From JANXQG01 sp963719885 (lineage in GTDB: Bacteria; Planctomycetota; Planctomycetia; Pirellulales; Thermoguttaceae), in the NCBI GenBank assembly GCA_963719885.1, contig CAVRDP010000005.1, positions 62,001-126,000 on the forward strand: DNA of 64,000 bases, given 5' to 3'. This document shows positions 17,908-26,249 of the stretch, one piece after another; the first letter of the stretch is position 1; each line of letters opens with the position of its first letter. A program made the position numbers and the translations under genes. Below the pieces are notes generated by a model, which searched no databases, was not told the DNA's origin, and worked only from the letters and a program-made list of their open reading frames with translations.

Positions 17908-19083
17908 TTACCTGTTCTGGCTGCCCTTCGCTTGGTTGAGCTGTTCGCGCAGCTCGCGCAGTTCGCGACGCATCTGCTCGACCTGGCCTCTCAATTCCTG
18001 GACCGCCGGTGAGTTGCCGTATTCTCGGGCATTCGGCGCCGATGCGCCCGGCGGAGTCGTACGGCTGGATCCTTGCCGCCCATCCTGCGACGAGCGCGTG
18101 CTCTCGCCAGCAAGTTCACGACGGTCGCGGGCCTCGTCTCGGCGCCGTGATTCCTGGCCTGTGCGCGTGCTCTCGCCAGCAAGTTCACGACGGTCGCGGG
18201 CCTCGTCTCGGCGCCGTGATTCCTGGCCTGTGCGCGTGCTCTCGCCAGCAAGTTCACGACGGCCACGGGCCTCGTCTCCGCGCCGTGATTCCTGGCCTGT
18301 GCGCGTTCTCTCGCCCCCGGGCCGACTCGCGTCGTTGCCTTCGGCTTGCATCCGTTGGATCATCTGCATCACGTGTTGGGCCTCGGGTTCGCAGCCCGCG
18401 GCCTTCAGGTTCTCGGCCGCCGCGCGGAGATGTTGCAAACGCGCGTCGCGGTCGCCACCAGGTTGCGAACGAGTGGAAGCGTAACCCGCTTGCGCATACA
18501 GCTTGGCCCGCAATGCCTCGGCCTCCTGCATCAGGCGCTGGACTTCATCTTGCTTGCCTTCCTGCTTTGCCTTTGCGATTTTTTCATGGAGCGCCCGCAT
18601 TTGCTGGTAAAGCTGCTCGCGCTCGGGGCCACCGGGCAGCGCATTGGCGGCAGCCCGCGGATCGATCTTGCCGTAGAGCACGCGGATCGCGCTCCTCAGG
18701 CGTTCGGCCTCGTCGTGCTTGCCGTCTTTCTCCAATTGCTCCACCTTCTGGCTCAGTTCCTTCAATTGCCCGCGAATCTTGTCGGCCTCGGGACCCGAGA
18801 CGGCCGACGGGGGCGCCGTCGAACCGCCGCGGAGCTTGGTCATCATCTCGTAGGCTTCACGCTTGAGCTTCTGGGCTTCGTCGTGCTTGCCGTCTTTTTC
18901 GAGTTGCTCGACCTTCTGCTTGATGGATTGCAGTCGTTGTTCGAGCTTCTGGCGGTCGGCAGCCGCCGGCGGTGTAGTTGCCGGTTGATCACCGGCCGCT
19001 GCGGGGGCGGAAGCGGCGCCCAACATCGCCCACAAGGCCGTCGCCACAAGCAAACAGCGCCACGAATGACTCAACACACTCAT
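17908..19083 (-). CDS. Secreted coiled-coil protein with a 23-residue tandem repeat
   Basis: 391 residues from an ATG at 19083, with signal peptide LLVATALWAMLGAASAPAAA. The first two thirds are long coiled-coil segments with related units, for example QKVEQLEKDGKHDEAQKLKR and QKVEQLEKDGKHDEAERLRS, separated by about 75 residues, followed by AKQEGKQDEVQRLMQEAEAL. Then comes a charged low-complexity block of three 23-residue repeats (TRTGQESRRRDEARDRRELA and similar), and a C-terminal coiled coil (QELRGQVEQMRRELRELREQ). It is likely an extended periplasmic or surface rod. No family is recognised. The DNA repeat is listed separately. Confidence 0.75.
   Translation of the reverse strand: MSVLSHSWRCLLVATALWAMLGAASAPAAAGDQPATTPPAAADRQKLEQRLQSIKQKVEQLEKDGKHDEAQKLKREAYEMMTKLRGGSTAPPSAVSGPEADKIRGQLKELSQKVEQLEKDGKHDEAERLRSAIRVLYGKIDPRAAANALPGGPEREQLYQQMRALHEKIAKAKQEGKQDEVQRLMQEAEALRAKLYAQAGYASTRSQPGGDRDARLQHLRAAAENLKAAGCEPEAQHVMQMIQRMQAEGNDASRPGGERTRTGQESRRGDEARGRRELAGESTRTGQESRRRDEARDRRELAGESTRTGQESRRRDEARDRRELAGESTRSSQDGRQGSSRTTPPGASAPNAREYGNSPAVQELRGQVEQMRRELRELREQLNQAKGSQNR
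18094..18312. repeat. 69-bp tandem repeat, about 3.2 copies
   Basis: The unit starts GCGCGTGCTCTCGCCAGC and recurs at 18094, 18163, 18232 and (partly) 18301, a period of exactly 69 bases. Copies 1 and 2 are almost identical. The period is a multiple of three, so the reading frame of the coiled-coil gene is kept if copy number changes. Confidence 0.9.
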
Positions 19084-19350
19084 CGTCGTCTCTCCTTACA
19101 TCAGGGAACTTGGGAAGGAACTCCAGCGCCTCCTATAATCACTACAGCAATTCTTGTTGTCAAGAGGCGCCGCGGAAAGACGGAACGATTTCTGACCGTG
19201 GACTTCTCCACCAAATCGGGATTAATAGGGTCCACCATGGAGCAGGCCAATTTGACACGCCCTTTTTTCCAAATACAATGAGGCCCTGACGGGACGGCTG
19301 CATCACGAGCCGACCGGTGATCGACCGACCCTTGAATTGGAACCCACCCC

Positions 19351-21204
19351 ATGAACAGCCTCGCCAGACACGCTCTCACAACCCTTGTCGCCGTGGCGCT
19401 GCTGGCGCCTTTGGCTGCGGCCCACGCCGCCGACTTGCACGTAGCTCCCAGCGGCAACGATTCCAACCCCGGCACGCAGGCGTCGCCCCTCCACACGATC
19501 CAACGTGCCGCCGATCTCGCCCAGCCGGGCGATGTCGTCACCGTGCATGAAGGCGTGTACCGCGAGCGCATCAGCCCGCCGCGCGGCGGCGTATCCGACG
19601 CGAAACGCATCGTCTACCAGGCCGCTTCCGGCGAGAACGTCGAAATCAAGGGATCGGAAGTCGTCAAGAACTGGGAGAAGGTCCAGGACAACGTCTGGAA
19701 AGCTATCCTTCCCAATTCCTTCTTCGGCGTCTTCAATCCTTACAGCGACCTCATCCACGGCGACTGGTTCAGTTCCAAGGGCCGCCAGCATCACACCGGC
19801 GCCGTCTATCTCAACGGCGAGTGGCTGGCCGAGGCGGCCAAGCTGAACGAAGTGTTGATGCCCGCCGAAACCGCTAGCAGGAATACCGGGCTGTGGTTTG
19901 CCCAGGTGGACAAGAAGAACACCACGATCTGGGCGCAGTTCAAGGGCGCCAACCCCAATGCGCAACGGGTGGAGATCAATGTCCGCCGGACGGTGTTCTA
20001 CCCGGAGAAGCCGGGCATCGACTACATCACCGTGCGCGGCTTCACGCTCCGCGACGCGGCCACCCCCTGGGCGCCGCCCACGGCCGAGCAGATCGGCCTG
20101 ATCGGCACGCATTGGAGCAAAGGCTGGATCATCGAAAACAACGTGATCAGCCACTCCGTATGCTCGGGCATCGCGCTGGGAAAATACGGCGACGAGTGGG
20201 ACAACAAATCGGCCAATTCCGCCGAGGGCTACGTCAAGACCATCGAGCGGGCCCTGAAAAACGGCTGGAACAAGGAGACCATCGGTCACCATGTCGTCCG
20301 CAACAACACGATCTCGCACTGCGAACAGGCGGGCGTCGTGGGCAGCCTGGGCGCCGCGTTCAGCACCGTCACCGGCAATACCATCCACGATATCCACGTC
20401 CGGCAGTTGTTCTCGGGCGCCGAGATGGCGGGCATCAAGTTCCACGCCGCCATCGACGTCCAGATCATGCGGAATCACATCTACCGGACCTGCCGCGGAC
20501 TCTGGTTGGACTGGATGGCCCAGGGCACGCGGGTGTCGGGAAACCTCTTTCACGAGAACCAAAGCGAGGACCTGTTCGTCGAGGTGGACCACGGGCCGTT
20601 CCTGGTAGATAACAACGTGTTCCTTTCTCCGCGGACGCTGCTTACCGTTTCGCAAGGCGGGGCCTTCGTACAGAACCTCATTGCGGGCGGCATAAACGTG
20701 AATTCGTTCGACGGCCGTTTGACACCCTTCCACAAGGCGCACTCCACCGAGGTTGCAGGGCTGCACGACAATCCCTGCGGCGATGACCGCTACTACAACA
20801 ATCTCTTCGTCATGCACGGCAACTTGAGTTCCTATGACGCGGCGCGTCTGCCCGTAAGGATGGACGGCAACGTGTTCCTCAAGGACGCCAAGCCCTGCAA
20901 GCATGAGAAGAATCCGCTCGTCGCGGTGAACTTCGATCCGGCCCTCAAACTGGTCGAGAAGACCGACGGCTTCTATCTCGAAGGTCGCTTCGACAAGGCC
21001 TGGGCCGCTGAGCGGCCGCGCCAACTGGTGACGACCGACGTGCTCGGCAGGGCGGCCATCCCGAATCTTCCCTATGAACAGCCGGATGGCACGCCGATTC
21101 GCATCGACACCGATTATTTCGGCAAGAGCCGCAACCCGTCCAACCCGACGCCCGGACCGTTCGAGGATCCGGGCCAAGGCGAGCTAAGTCTCAAGGTCTG
21201 GTGA
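19351..21204 (+). CDS. Secreted right-handed parallel beta-helix protein (DUF1565-like)
   Basis: 617 residues from an ATG at 19351 with signal peptide LTTLVAVALLAPLAAAHA. Immediately after cleavage comes DLHVAPSGNDSNPGTQASPL, then HTIQRAADLAQPGDVVTVHE, the usual start of DUF1565/pectate-lyase-like beta-helix proteins. From about residue 220 to 450 there are repeating strands such as GWIIENNVISHSVCSGIALG, HHVVRNNTISHCEQAGVVGS and VTGNTIHDIHVRQLF, typical of right-handed parallel beta-helix coils. Such proteins are often polysaccharide lyases or glycosidases; catalytic residues cannot be assigned here. The 3' end overlaps the 3' end of the convergent rhodanese gene by 14 bases. Confidence 0.85.
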   Translation: MNSLARHALTTLVAVALLAPLAAAHAADLHVAPSGNDSNPGTQASPLHTIQRAADLAQPGDVVTVHEGVYRERISPPRGGVSDAKRIVYQAASGENVEIKGSEVVKNWEKVQDNVWKAILPNSFFGVFNPYSDLIHGDWFSSKGRQHHTGAVYLNGEWLAEAAKLNEVLMPAETASRNTGLWFAQVDKKNTTIWAQFKGANPNAQRVEINVRRTVFYPEKPGIDYITVRGFTLRDAATPWAPPTAEQIGLIGTHWSKGWIIENNVISHSVCSGIALGKYGDEWDNKSANSAEGYVKTIERALKNGWNKETIGHHVVRNNTISHCEQAGVVGSLGAAFSTVTGNTIHDIHVRQLFSGAEMAGIKFHAAIDVQIMRNHIYRTCRGLWLDWMAQGTRVSGNLFHENQSEDLFVEVDHGPFLVDNNVFLSPRTLLTVSQGGAFVQNLIAGGINVNSFDGRLTPFHKAHSTEVAGLHDNPCGDDRYYNNLFVMHGNLSSYDAARLPVRMDGNVFLKDAKPCKHEKNPLVAVNFDPALKLVEKTDGFYLEGRFDKAWAAERPRQLVTTDVLGRAAIPNLPYEQPDGTPIRIDTDYFGKSRNPSNPTPGPFEDPGQGELSLKVW

Positions 21205-22159
21205 CGATGGGCGTATCGTCGGCGTTGCCCCACTCATTCCAGCTTGCGTAGTAGTTGCTCACGCCCGTCGCGCCCATCAACTCCATGCCGAAGGCCATCA
21301 CGGCAGCCCGTCCGCCCGACTGGCAATGGGTCGCCGTCGGCCTTTCCAAATCCACGCCGGCTTGCCGAAAGAGCTTGCGAAGCTGATCGGCGCTCTTGAA
21401 GCATTGCGTCTTCTTGTCGAGCAGGTCGATCCATTCCAAGTGCCGGGCGCCGGGGATCGCGCCAGCCCGCTTGTTCTTCTGTTTGTCGGTTCCGCAGAAC
21501 TCGGCCTCGGAACGGGCATCCACGATCTGAAGCGTCTTGTCTTGCAGAGAAGCCAAGAGTTGCTCCTTCGTGGCCAAGCGTTTCGATTGGGGCGTTGCCT
21601 GAAAGGTCTTCGCTGCGGGTGCTTGCGGCTTTTCGGACTCGATCGTAAGGCCAGCCGCTTTCCAGGCGGCCCAGCCGCCGTTAAGAAGACGCGCGTCGGC
21701 TACGCCCCAGTAGCGCAGAATCCACCAGATCCGGGCCGCGTCTTTCGAGTAACTGCCGTCATAGACGACGACTTTCGTCTCGCCGTCGATTCCCAGGTCG
21801 CCGATCCGGCGACTCCATGCCTCGGCATCCTTCCCATCCTTGAAGGCCTTGGCCCAGGCCGCCGCATCGACCCAGCGGGCCCCGGGAATGCGGTTGTCAT
21901 CGAATGCCTTTGCGGCACGGGCATCCAGAACGATGAACGGTTTGCCGATTTCCGGCTTTGCCAAAGCGGTCGGCTCTAGCAGCAACTCCGGCCGGGGATA
22001 GGGCGTTTCCTCGGCGGCGCGTGCGGAAGCGTGAAGCAGGGCAAGAGCAGCGATGGGGGCAACCACGAAACACACAAAACACACGAAAAGGGGAAAACAC
22101 GAAGGGTGACGACAGGAAAAAATGCGACAGGAAGATGGGGAAAAGAAAGTGGATTTCAT
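21191..22159 (-). CDS. Exported double-rhodanese sulfurtransferase
   Basis: 322 residues from an ATG at 22159. The first 50 residues contain a hydrophobic export signal (FPLFVCFVCFVVAPIAA), largely encoded by a dispersed repeat at 22060-22091. Two rhodanese domains follow: domain 1 around IVLDARAAKAFDDNRIPGAR to VVVYDGSYSKDAARIWWILR, and domain 2 from IVDARSEAEF to THCQSGGRAAVMAF. The catalytic cysteine is in HCQSGGRA of domain 2; domain 1 has an Asp at the equivalent place (YDGSYSKDA), as is usual for thiosulfate/3-mercaptopyruvate sulfurtransferases. It is the last gene of the minus-strand redox series starting at the Fur gene. Its 3' end overlaps the beta-helix gene. Confidence 0.88.
   Translation of the reverse strand: MKSTFFSPSSCRIFSCRHPSCFPLFVCFVCFVVAPIAALALLHASARAAEETPYPRPELLLEPTALAKPEIGKPFIVLDARAAKAFDDNRIPGARWVDAAAWAKAFKDGKDAEAWSRRIGDLGIDGETKVVVYDGSYSKDAARIWWILRYWGVADARLLNGGWAAWKAAGLTIESEKPQAPAAKTFQATPQSKRLATKEQLLASLQDKTLQIVDARSEAEFCGTDKQKNKRAGAIPGARHLEWIDLLDKKTQCFKSADQLRKLFRQAGVDLERPTATHCQSGGRAAVMAFGMELMGATGVSNYYASWNEWGNADDTPIVTRP
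22060..22091. repeat. CACGAAACACACAAAACACACG dispersed repeat inside the rhodanese gene
   Basis: Almost identical to one arm of the inverted repeat at 51205-51323. Read on the minus strand it encodes the FPLFVCFVCFVVA part of the signal peptide. Confidence 0.8.
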
Positions 22160-22184
22160 GTTAACTTCTTGGTTGTTGGCGGGT

Positions 22185-22307
22185 GTAGGGTGGGACCAGA
22201 TCGCGTAGCGAGCGCCGGCCCACCATGATTGGTTGGAAAGCACATTACGGTGGGTCGGCGCTTGCCGACCCGGAGTACCGAGTACCCCGGATCTGGTCCC
22301 ACCCTAC
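22185..22307. repeat. 123-bp element with inverted ends (GTAGGGTGGGACCAGATC), full copy 1
   Basis: It begins GTAGGGTGGGACCAGATC and ends with the reverse complement GATCTGGTCCCACCCTAC (with an extra base near the centre of the ends). It has an inner conserved core around CCCACCATGATTGGTTGG and CATTACGGTGGG. A second full copy is at 48539-48660 and a half copy at 982-1038. There is no coding capacity. It sits in the gap between the cytochrome and rhodanese genes. Confidence 0.85.
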
Positions 22308-22316
22308 GGCTCGCGA

Positions 22317-23108
22317 TCAATGCTTCCCGTAGTCCATGGGCACGCCTTTCCGCTGCGCCATGATGTAGGCCTCCAAGGCCCGCATCTTCGGGCCGTCGGG
22401 GTCCAACTTGGCGCCGCGCACCGGGTTCTCGATGCACCAATTGATCATGTCGCGCAAGAGCGCGACGCGGCCCAACTGCACTTGGAACTTGGGATAGGTC
22501 TCGGGGTGCGTGTTGGCCGCGTGGGGATGGCACATGTCGCAGGAAACGGCGACCGTGCTGCCCAACTCGTCGGCATTGTGGAAGATCCGCGAACCTTCCG
22601 CGGCGAACTTCTCCGTTTCCCGCTGCCAGGTCAGCAGGTTGCGCTCGGTGTAGTTGCCGTAGGTGTCGCCTTTCCCTTGGCCGCCCTTGAGCAGGTCGGA
22701 GTTGTCCGCCGCCGGTTTGAGCGTGTGCCGCTCTTTCTCCTCCGCCACCCATTTGACCTCCGGGTGGTTGCGCTTCCATTGGTCCATCAAGTTGTCGGCC
22801 AGCGGCTTCCCCTTGAGTTCCTTGGACACTTCGACAGCGTCGCCGCCGTCGCATGCGCCAACTTTCATGGTATCTTCGCCGCCTTTCGCAACGGTCTTGG
22901 CCGGGGCGGAATCCGGCTGCTTCTTCGCCGCGGCATCCAAGGCAACCGGCTTGACGGTCGCATCGGCAGCAGCGGAAGGCTTCGAACTCTTGGCAGAGAC
23001 CTGTGCGGCCGGCTTGGGCGACGTGCCTTCTTCGCACCCGGCGAGGAATCCTGCCAGTAGAAGGCAGGCGGCGCCGCAGAGGGCGCATCGGATCGACGTG
23101 TTTTTCAT
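22317..23108 (-). CDS. Lipoprotein c-type cytochrome, SoxA-like
   Basis: 263 residues from an ATG at 23108. The lipobox LAGC places the lipidated cysteine at residue 25. An Ala/Lys/Pro-rich linker runs to about residue 90. One haem-binding motif CDMCH is at residues 190-194, followed by ETYPKFQVQLGRVALLRDMI and NWCIENPVRG. That order (haem motif, then a YP..Q.GR block, then a WC..NPVR block) resembles SoxA, the cytochrome subunit that ligates thiosulfate to a carrier. Assignment to SoxA proper is not certain and no soxX or soxYZ genes are present. It is anchored in the membrane facing the periplasm. It lies between the phosphoesterase and rhodanese genes on the same strand. Confidence 0.75.
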   Translation of the reverse strand: MKNTSIRCALCGAACLLLAGFLAGCEEGTSPKPAAQVSAKSSKPSAAADATVKPVALDAAAKKQPDSAPAKTVAKGGEDTMKVGACDGGDAVEVSKELKGKPLADNLMDQWKRNHPEVKWVAEEKERHTLKPAADNSDLLKGGQGKGDTYGNYTERNLLTWQRETEKFAAEGSRIFHNADELGSTVAVSCDMCHPHAANTHPETYPKFQVQLGRVALLRDMINWCIENPVRGAKLDPDGPKMRALEAYIMAQRKGVPMDYGKH

Positions 23109-23180
23109 GGTTAATCTCCCTGTGTGGGTTCACTTGTCTTATGTGTCTTCAATAGGCCCAGGGTGGCATGCCTTCACGCC

Positions 23181-23227
23181 GGGCACCATGTCGGGCACCA
23201 TGTACCCATGGTCGTGGTCGGCGGGTA
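23181..23227. repeat. CCATG-TAC-CATGG dispersed repeat, copy 2 (partly duplicated)
   Basis: CGGGCACCATGTACCCATGG at 23193-23212 is preceded by a partial duplicate CGGGCACCATGT at 23181. It is intergenic, between the phosphoesterase and cytochrome genes. Confidence 0.7.
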
Positions 23228-23256
23228 GGCATGTGCGTGTCGGCGCCCCTGTGTGT

Positions 23257-24376
23257 TCAATACGCCGGCCGGTTAGGCTTGGCCGGTATATCCTCTTTGC
23301 CCCAACTGGACGTGTAGGTCCGGCTCACGGTGATCGGATTGCGGTTCCAGAGGCTGTAGACCTTGTCGACCAGGCCGTCTGGGTGGACCCGCACCTCGCC
23401 GTCGCCGCAGCCGTCGTTGGGATCGAACGGGTCGGGACGACTCATCTGGATGGTCAGTTGCGGCATGCCCTCCGGGGCGTAAGGCCAGGGCCAGGCGGTG
23501 GAGAGCAGCCCGTGGAAATGGATGTTGCCGATGCGGTTGGTGAGCAACTGGTGCGTATGCCCGTGAATCACCGTCACGTGCTGGAAACGCTTGAGGATCG
23601 CCTGGACCTCGTCGGCGTCGTCGGTCCAGAAGTTCCAGTACTTGTAGAGTTTGTAGAGCGGCGAGTGCGAAAAGATGATAAGCGGGGCGTCGTCCGGGAG
23701 CTTGGCCAGGTCCTCCTTGAGCCAGTTCCGCTGCTCTTCACCCACCGTGAAATTACTTTGGACGCCGTTGTCCAGTCCGGCCACGGTCTTCATGCGGTCC
23801 ATGGGCGACATGCCCCGGGCGGTCCAGAAGTCGCGTTCCTTGACGCTGTTGAGAACGACGAAGTGGACCCCTTTGTGGTCGAAGGAGTAGGTCGGTTTGC
23901 CGAACAACTCTTGCCACTTCTCGCCCAAATCGAGATACCAGTCGTGCTCGCCGACCATGATCTTCAAAGGGGCCTTGAGATTCTTGAGGATCTGCGCCGC
24001 CGAACTCGAGCTGCGTGACCGCTCCGAGTTGCGCCAGGTCGCCCCCATAGAAAACGAAGTCCGGCTGCGGGTCGAGTTTGTTCACGTCGTCGACCGCGCG
24101 GAGCAATCCCCGCACGAAACGGTCGTTGACATTCTTCTCGTACAAATGCGAGTCCGAGATATAGGCGAAGCGAAAGGCCGGTTTCGACGCGGCCGTTTCC
24201 GTGCCCTGCGCCACGGCCACGGGCGTGAATGATTGCGGCGGAGCGAACCCCGCCGTCGCGCCCAAGGCGGCCGCCGATACCTTCAGGAAGGAACGGCGGT
24301 CGAGATTCTTCAAGCCGCGGTAGAATTGCCCGCGCTCTTCCAGGTACTTGGTTTCCACGCTCTTATGAATAGCCAT
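23257..24376 (-). CDS. Tat-exported calcineurin-like metallophosphoesterase (frameshifted)
   Basis: About 373 codons from an ATG at 24376 with an AAGGAG ribosome site. The N-terminus has a Tat signal, LDRRSFLKVSAAALGATAGF. The catalytic core begins FRFAYISDSHLYE (first metal site) and GGDLAQLG (second), then after a one-base shift near 24000 continues LKIMVGEHDWYLDLGEKW, IIFSHSPLY and VTVIHGHTHQLL (third and fourth metal sites). All metal-ligand motifs of the calcineurin-like phosphoesterase superfamily (D-x-H, GD, GxHD-like, GHxH) are thus present. GEHDW replaces the more usual GNHD. It would act in the periplasm. The gene starts 17 bases after the peroxidase gene ends, so the two are probably co-transcribed. 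Confidence 0.8.
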
Positions 24377-24393
24377 CGTGCGTTTGCTCCTTG

Positions 24394-25761
24394 TTATTTG
24401 CCTTTGGTGCCCATGACTTGCTGTTCGAAGGGCAGGACCTTCCGCAGGGCCATGGCCTCGTCGCGGAACGGCCGCTGCTTCTTGGCGATGGCCTTTTGCA
24501 GATCGAACTGCCGCTGGTTCTCCGCGGCAAAGCGGACATCGGTGAGCGTGAAGAGGAAGGCCACCACCTGGTCGATCTCCGCCTCGCTGAGGGCCAGAGG
24601 CTCGATGCCGCCGTCGAGGAAGGGATTGGCCTCCCCGCCTTTGTTGTAGTGGTCCATCACGTCCCACAGCGTGGCCATCGACCCGTCGTGCATGTACGGG
24701 CCGGTGATGCCGACGTTCAAAATCTGGGGGGTGCGGAAGGAGCCGATCTCCGAACGGTTGCGGGTTACCAGGAACCGCCCCAACTCGCTGAGGTCGGTCG
24801 CCACGGCCAGTTCGTCCAACTTCTTTTCCGACGCCCCTTCCTCCAGCAACTTGAGGGCCGTTTTCACCAAACCCTCGAAGTTCTGGTGGCGGGCGGATAC
24901 GCCCACGTTGTGGAAGCGGTTGTCGGTGCCCAGCGGATTGGAGGGGTTCATCTGGTGGCAAGCCGTGCAGCGGGCCTTGCCGTTGAACAAATCGAAACCC
25001 GCCTTGGCCTGGGCCGAGATGGCCGTCGCATCGCCGTTGAGGAAGCGGCGGAAGGGCGAATCGACGAAAACCAGCGTCCGCTCGAAAGCCGCGATCGCCC
25101 GGCCCACGTCCTCGTAGTTCATTTCCCGGCCGTAGGCCTTCTTGAAGGCCTCCTGATACTCGGGAACGTCGATGGCCTTCAAGGCGGCCGCTTCGTCGGG
25201 CATCCCCATCTCGACCGGGTTGAGGATCGGCTGCCTGGCCTGATGGTCCAGGCTGGGCGAGCGGCCATCCCAGAAGAACGTCTGCAGCAGGAGCGCGTTG
25301 AGCGTGGTCGGGGCGTTCCGTTTGCCGAACTGTTTCTTATCGCCCTTGGAAACTCCCTCCGAGACGGCCCGCTGATCGGTGAAGCCGCGGGTCACGTCAT
25401 GGCAGGTGGCGCAGGAGACGGAGTTGTCCACGGAAAGCCGCGTGTCGAAATAGAGCTTTCGCCCCAATTCCACGCGCTCCGGCGTCATCGGGTTGTCCTC
25501 GGGGATGCACTCCGCCCAAGCCACCGGATCGAGACCGGCCGGGGGCTTGGTGACATCTGGCGAGCTTGAGCTTTTGGAGTTCCGCCAACTGTTGTTCGCG
25601 CTGGCGTCGCCATGTTTGCCTTGCGGCGTCAGGGGCGGCGAGTCGGCCGCCGACCATGAGTACATGGTGCCCGGCGACCATGCCAGGCATCCGGCCAGCG
25701 CGCCGCCAAGCAGCGCGAGCGTCGCCGAGTACCTGAACCGAACCATCTTGCCTTGTTTCAT
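24394..25761 (-). CDS. Di-haem cytochrome c peroxidase (MauG/CcpA family) lipoprotein
   Basis: 455 residues from an ATG at 25761. Lipobox LAGC puts the lipidated cysteine at residue 25. The first haem motif CATCH is at residues 117-121, after LGRKLYFDTRLSVDNSVS, and the second CTACH is near residue 275 (KARCTACHQMNP). Between them lies APTTLNALLLQTFFWDGRSP, and the C-terminal part has FRTPQILNVGITGPYMHDGS with the distal methionine region. These are the landmarks of bacterial di-haem peroxidases, which reduce hydrogen peroxide in the periplasm using cytochrome electrons. A dispersed repeat contributes SPGTMYSWSA just after the lipobox. The gene starts 32 bases downstream of the Fur-family gene, which may control it. 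Confidence 0.92.
   Translation of the reverse strand: MKQGKMVRFRYSATLALLGGALAGCLAWSPGTMYSWSAADSPPLTPQGKHGDASANNSWRNSKSSSSPDVTKPPAGLDPVAWAECIPEDNPMTPERVELGRKLYFDTRLSVDNSVSCATCHDVTRGFTDQRAVSEGVSKGDKKQFGKRNAPTTLNALLLQTFFWDGRSPSLDHQARQPILNPVEMGMPDEAAALKAIDVPEYQEAFKKAYGREMNYEDVGRAIAAFERTLVFVDSPFRRFLNGDATAISAQAKAGFDLFNGKARCTACHQMNPSNPLGTDNRFHNVGVSARHQNFEGLVKTALKLLEEGASEKKLDELAVATDLSELGRFLVTRNRSEIGSFRTPQILNVGITGPYMHDGSMATLWDVMDHYNKGGEANPFLDGGIEPLALSEAEIDQVVAFLFTLTDVRFAAENQRQFDLQKAIAKKQRPFRDEAMALRKVLPFEQQVMGTKGK
25646..25683. repeat. CCATG-TAC-CATGG dispersed repeat, copy 3
   Basis: CGACCATGAGTACATGGTGC lies inside the peroxidase gene directly after the lipobox. On the coding strand it reads PGTMYSWSA. 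Homologues of the enzyme would not be expected to carry this peptide. Confidence 0.75.
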
Positions 25762-25793
25762 AGATACGGCCCTTTCCAAAAAAAGTGTGTTCA

Positions 25794-26249
25794 TCAGGGT
25801 GGAGCGTGATGAGTACGTTGGCATGCCGAGCAAGTCCCGATCAGGTGCACCGAGAAGTCCTCGACGTCGAATCCCTCGGGGTTGACGTGCGATACGCGAA
25901 TTCGGTCTAGTTTCTTGTCCTCCAGGTCGATGACTTTACGGCACATCTTACAGACCAGGTGATGGTGGCGGTGAATCTTCCCGTCGAACCGCGAGGAAAC
26001 GCCCGCGTGATGAAGGCGGCGGATGACTCCCATCTCCGCCAACGTATCAAGGACGCGGTAGACCGTCGTCCGCGAAATTCCGGGAACGCGGTCCTTCACA
26101 ATTTCAAGGATCTGATCTGCGGTGGGGTGATCGTCGCGCTCGAGGACTGCCTGGAACACGACACGTCGCTGCACCGTAAAGGGCACGCCCTGGCTTCGGC
26201 ACAGCCGCTCGAGTTCGCTCAGTCTCTCAGCGATCTGATCGGGGTCCAT
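25794..26249 (-). CDS. Fur-family transcriptional regulator
   Basis: 151 residues from the ATG at 26249; a GTG two codons upstream is an alternative. The winged helix covers about residues 15-85 with the recognition helix in ISRTTVYRVLDTL. The dimerisation domain has the His-rich metal site HRHHHLVCKMC and two CxxC pairs (residues 100-103 and 140-143) that bind structural zinc, as in PerR and many Fur proteins. Whether it senses peroxide or iron is not decided by these motifs. Its place immediately upstream of a cytochrome c peroxidase, on the same strand and 32 bases away, favours a peroxide-response (PerR-like) role. Being first in the series, it may regulate itself. Confidence 0.9.
   Translation of the reverse strand: MDPDQIAERLSELERLCRSQGVPFTVQRRVVFQAVLERDDHPTADQILEIVKDRVPGISRTTVYRVLDTLAEMGVIRRLHHAGVSSRFDGKIHRHHHLVCKMCRKVIDLEDKKLDRIRVSHVNPEGFDVEDFSVHLIGTCSACQRTHHAPP

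Noticed and set aside
18991..19281. Long plus-strand open frames opposite the coiled-coil gene.
   Set aside because: They are antisense shadows: the minus strand has a signal peptide and coherent coiled coils, while the plus frames are Arg/Ser/Leu-rich with no start signals.
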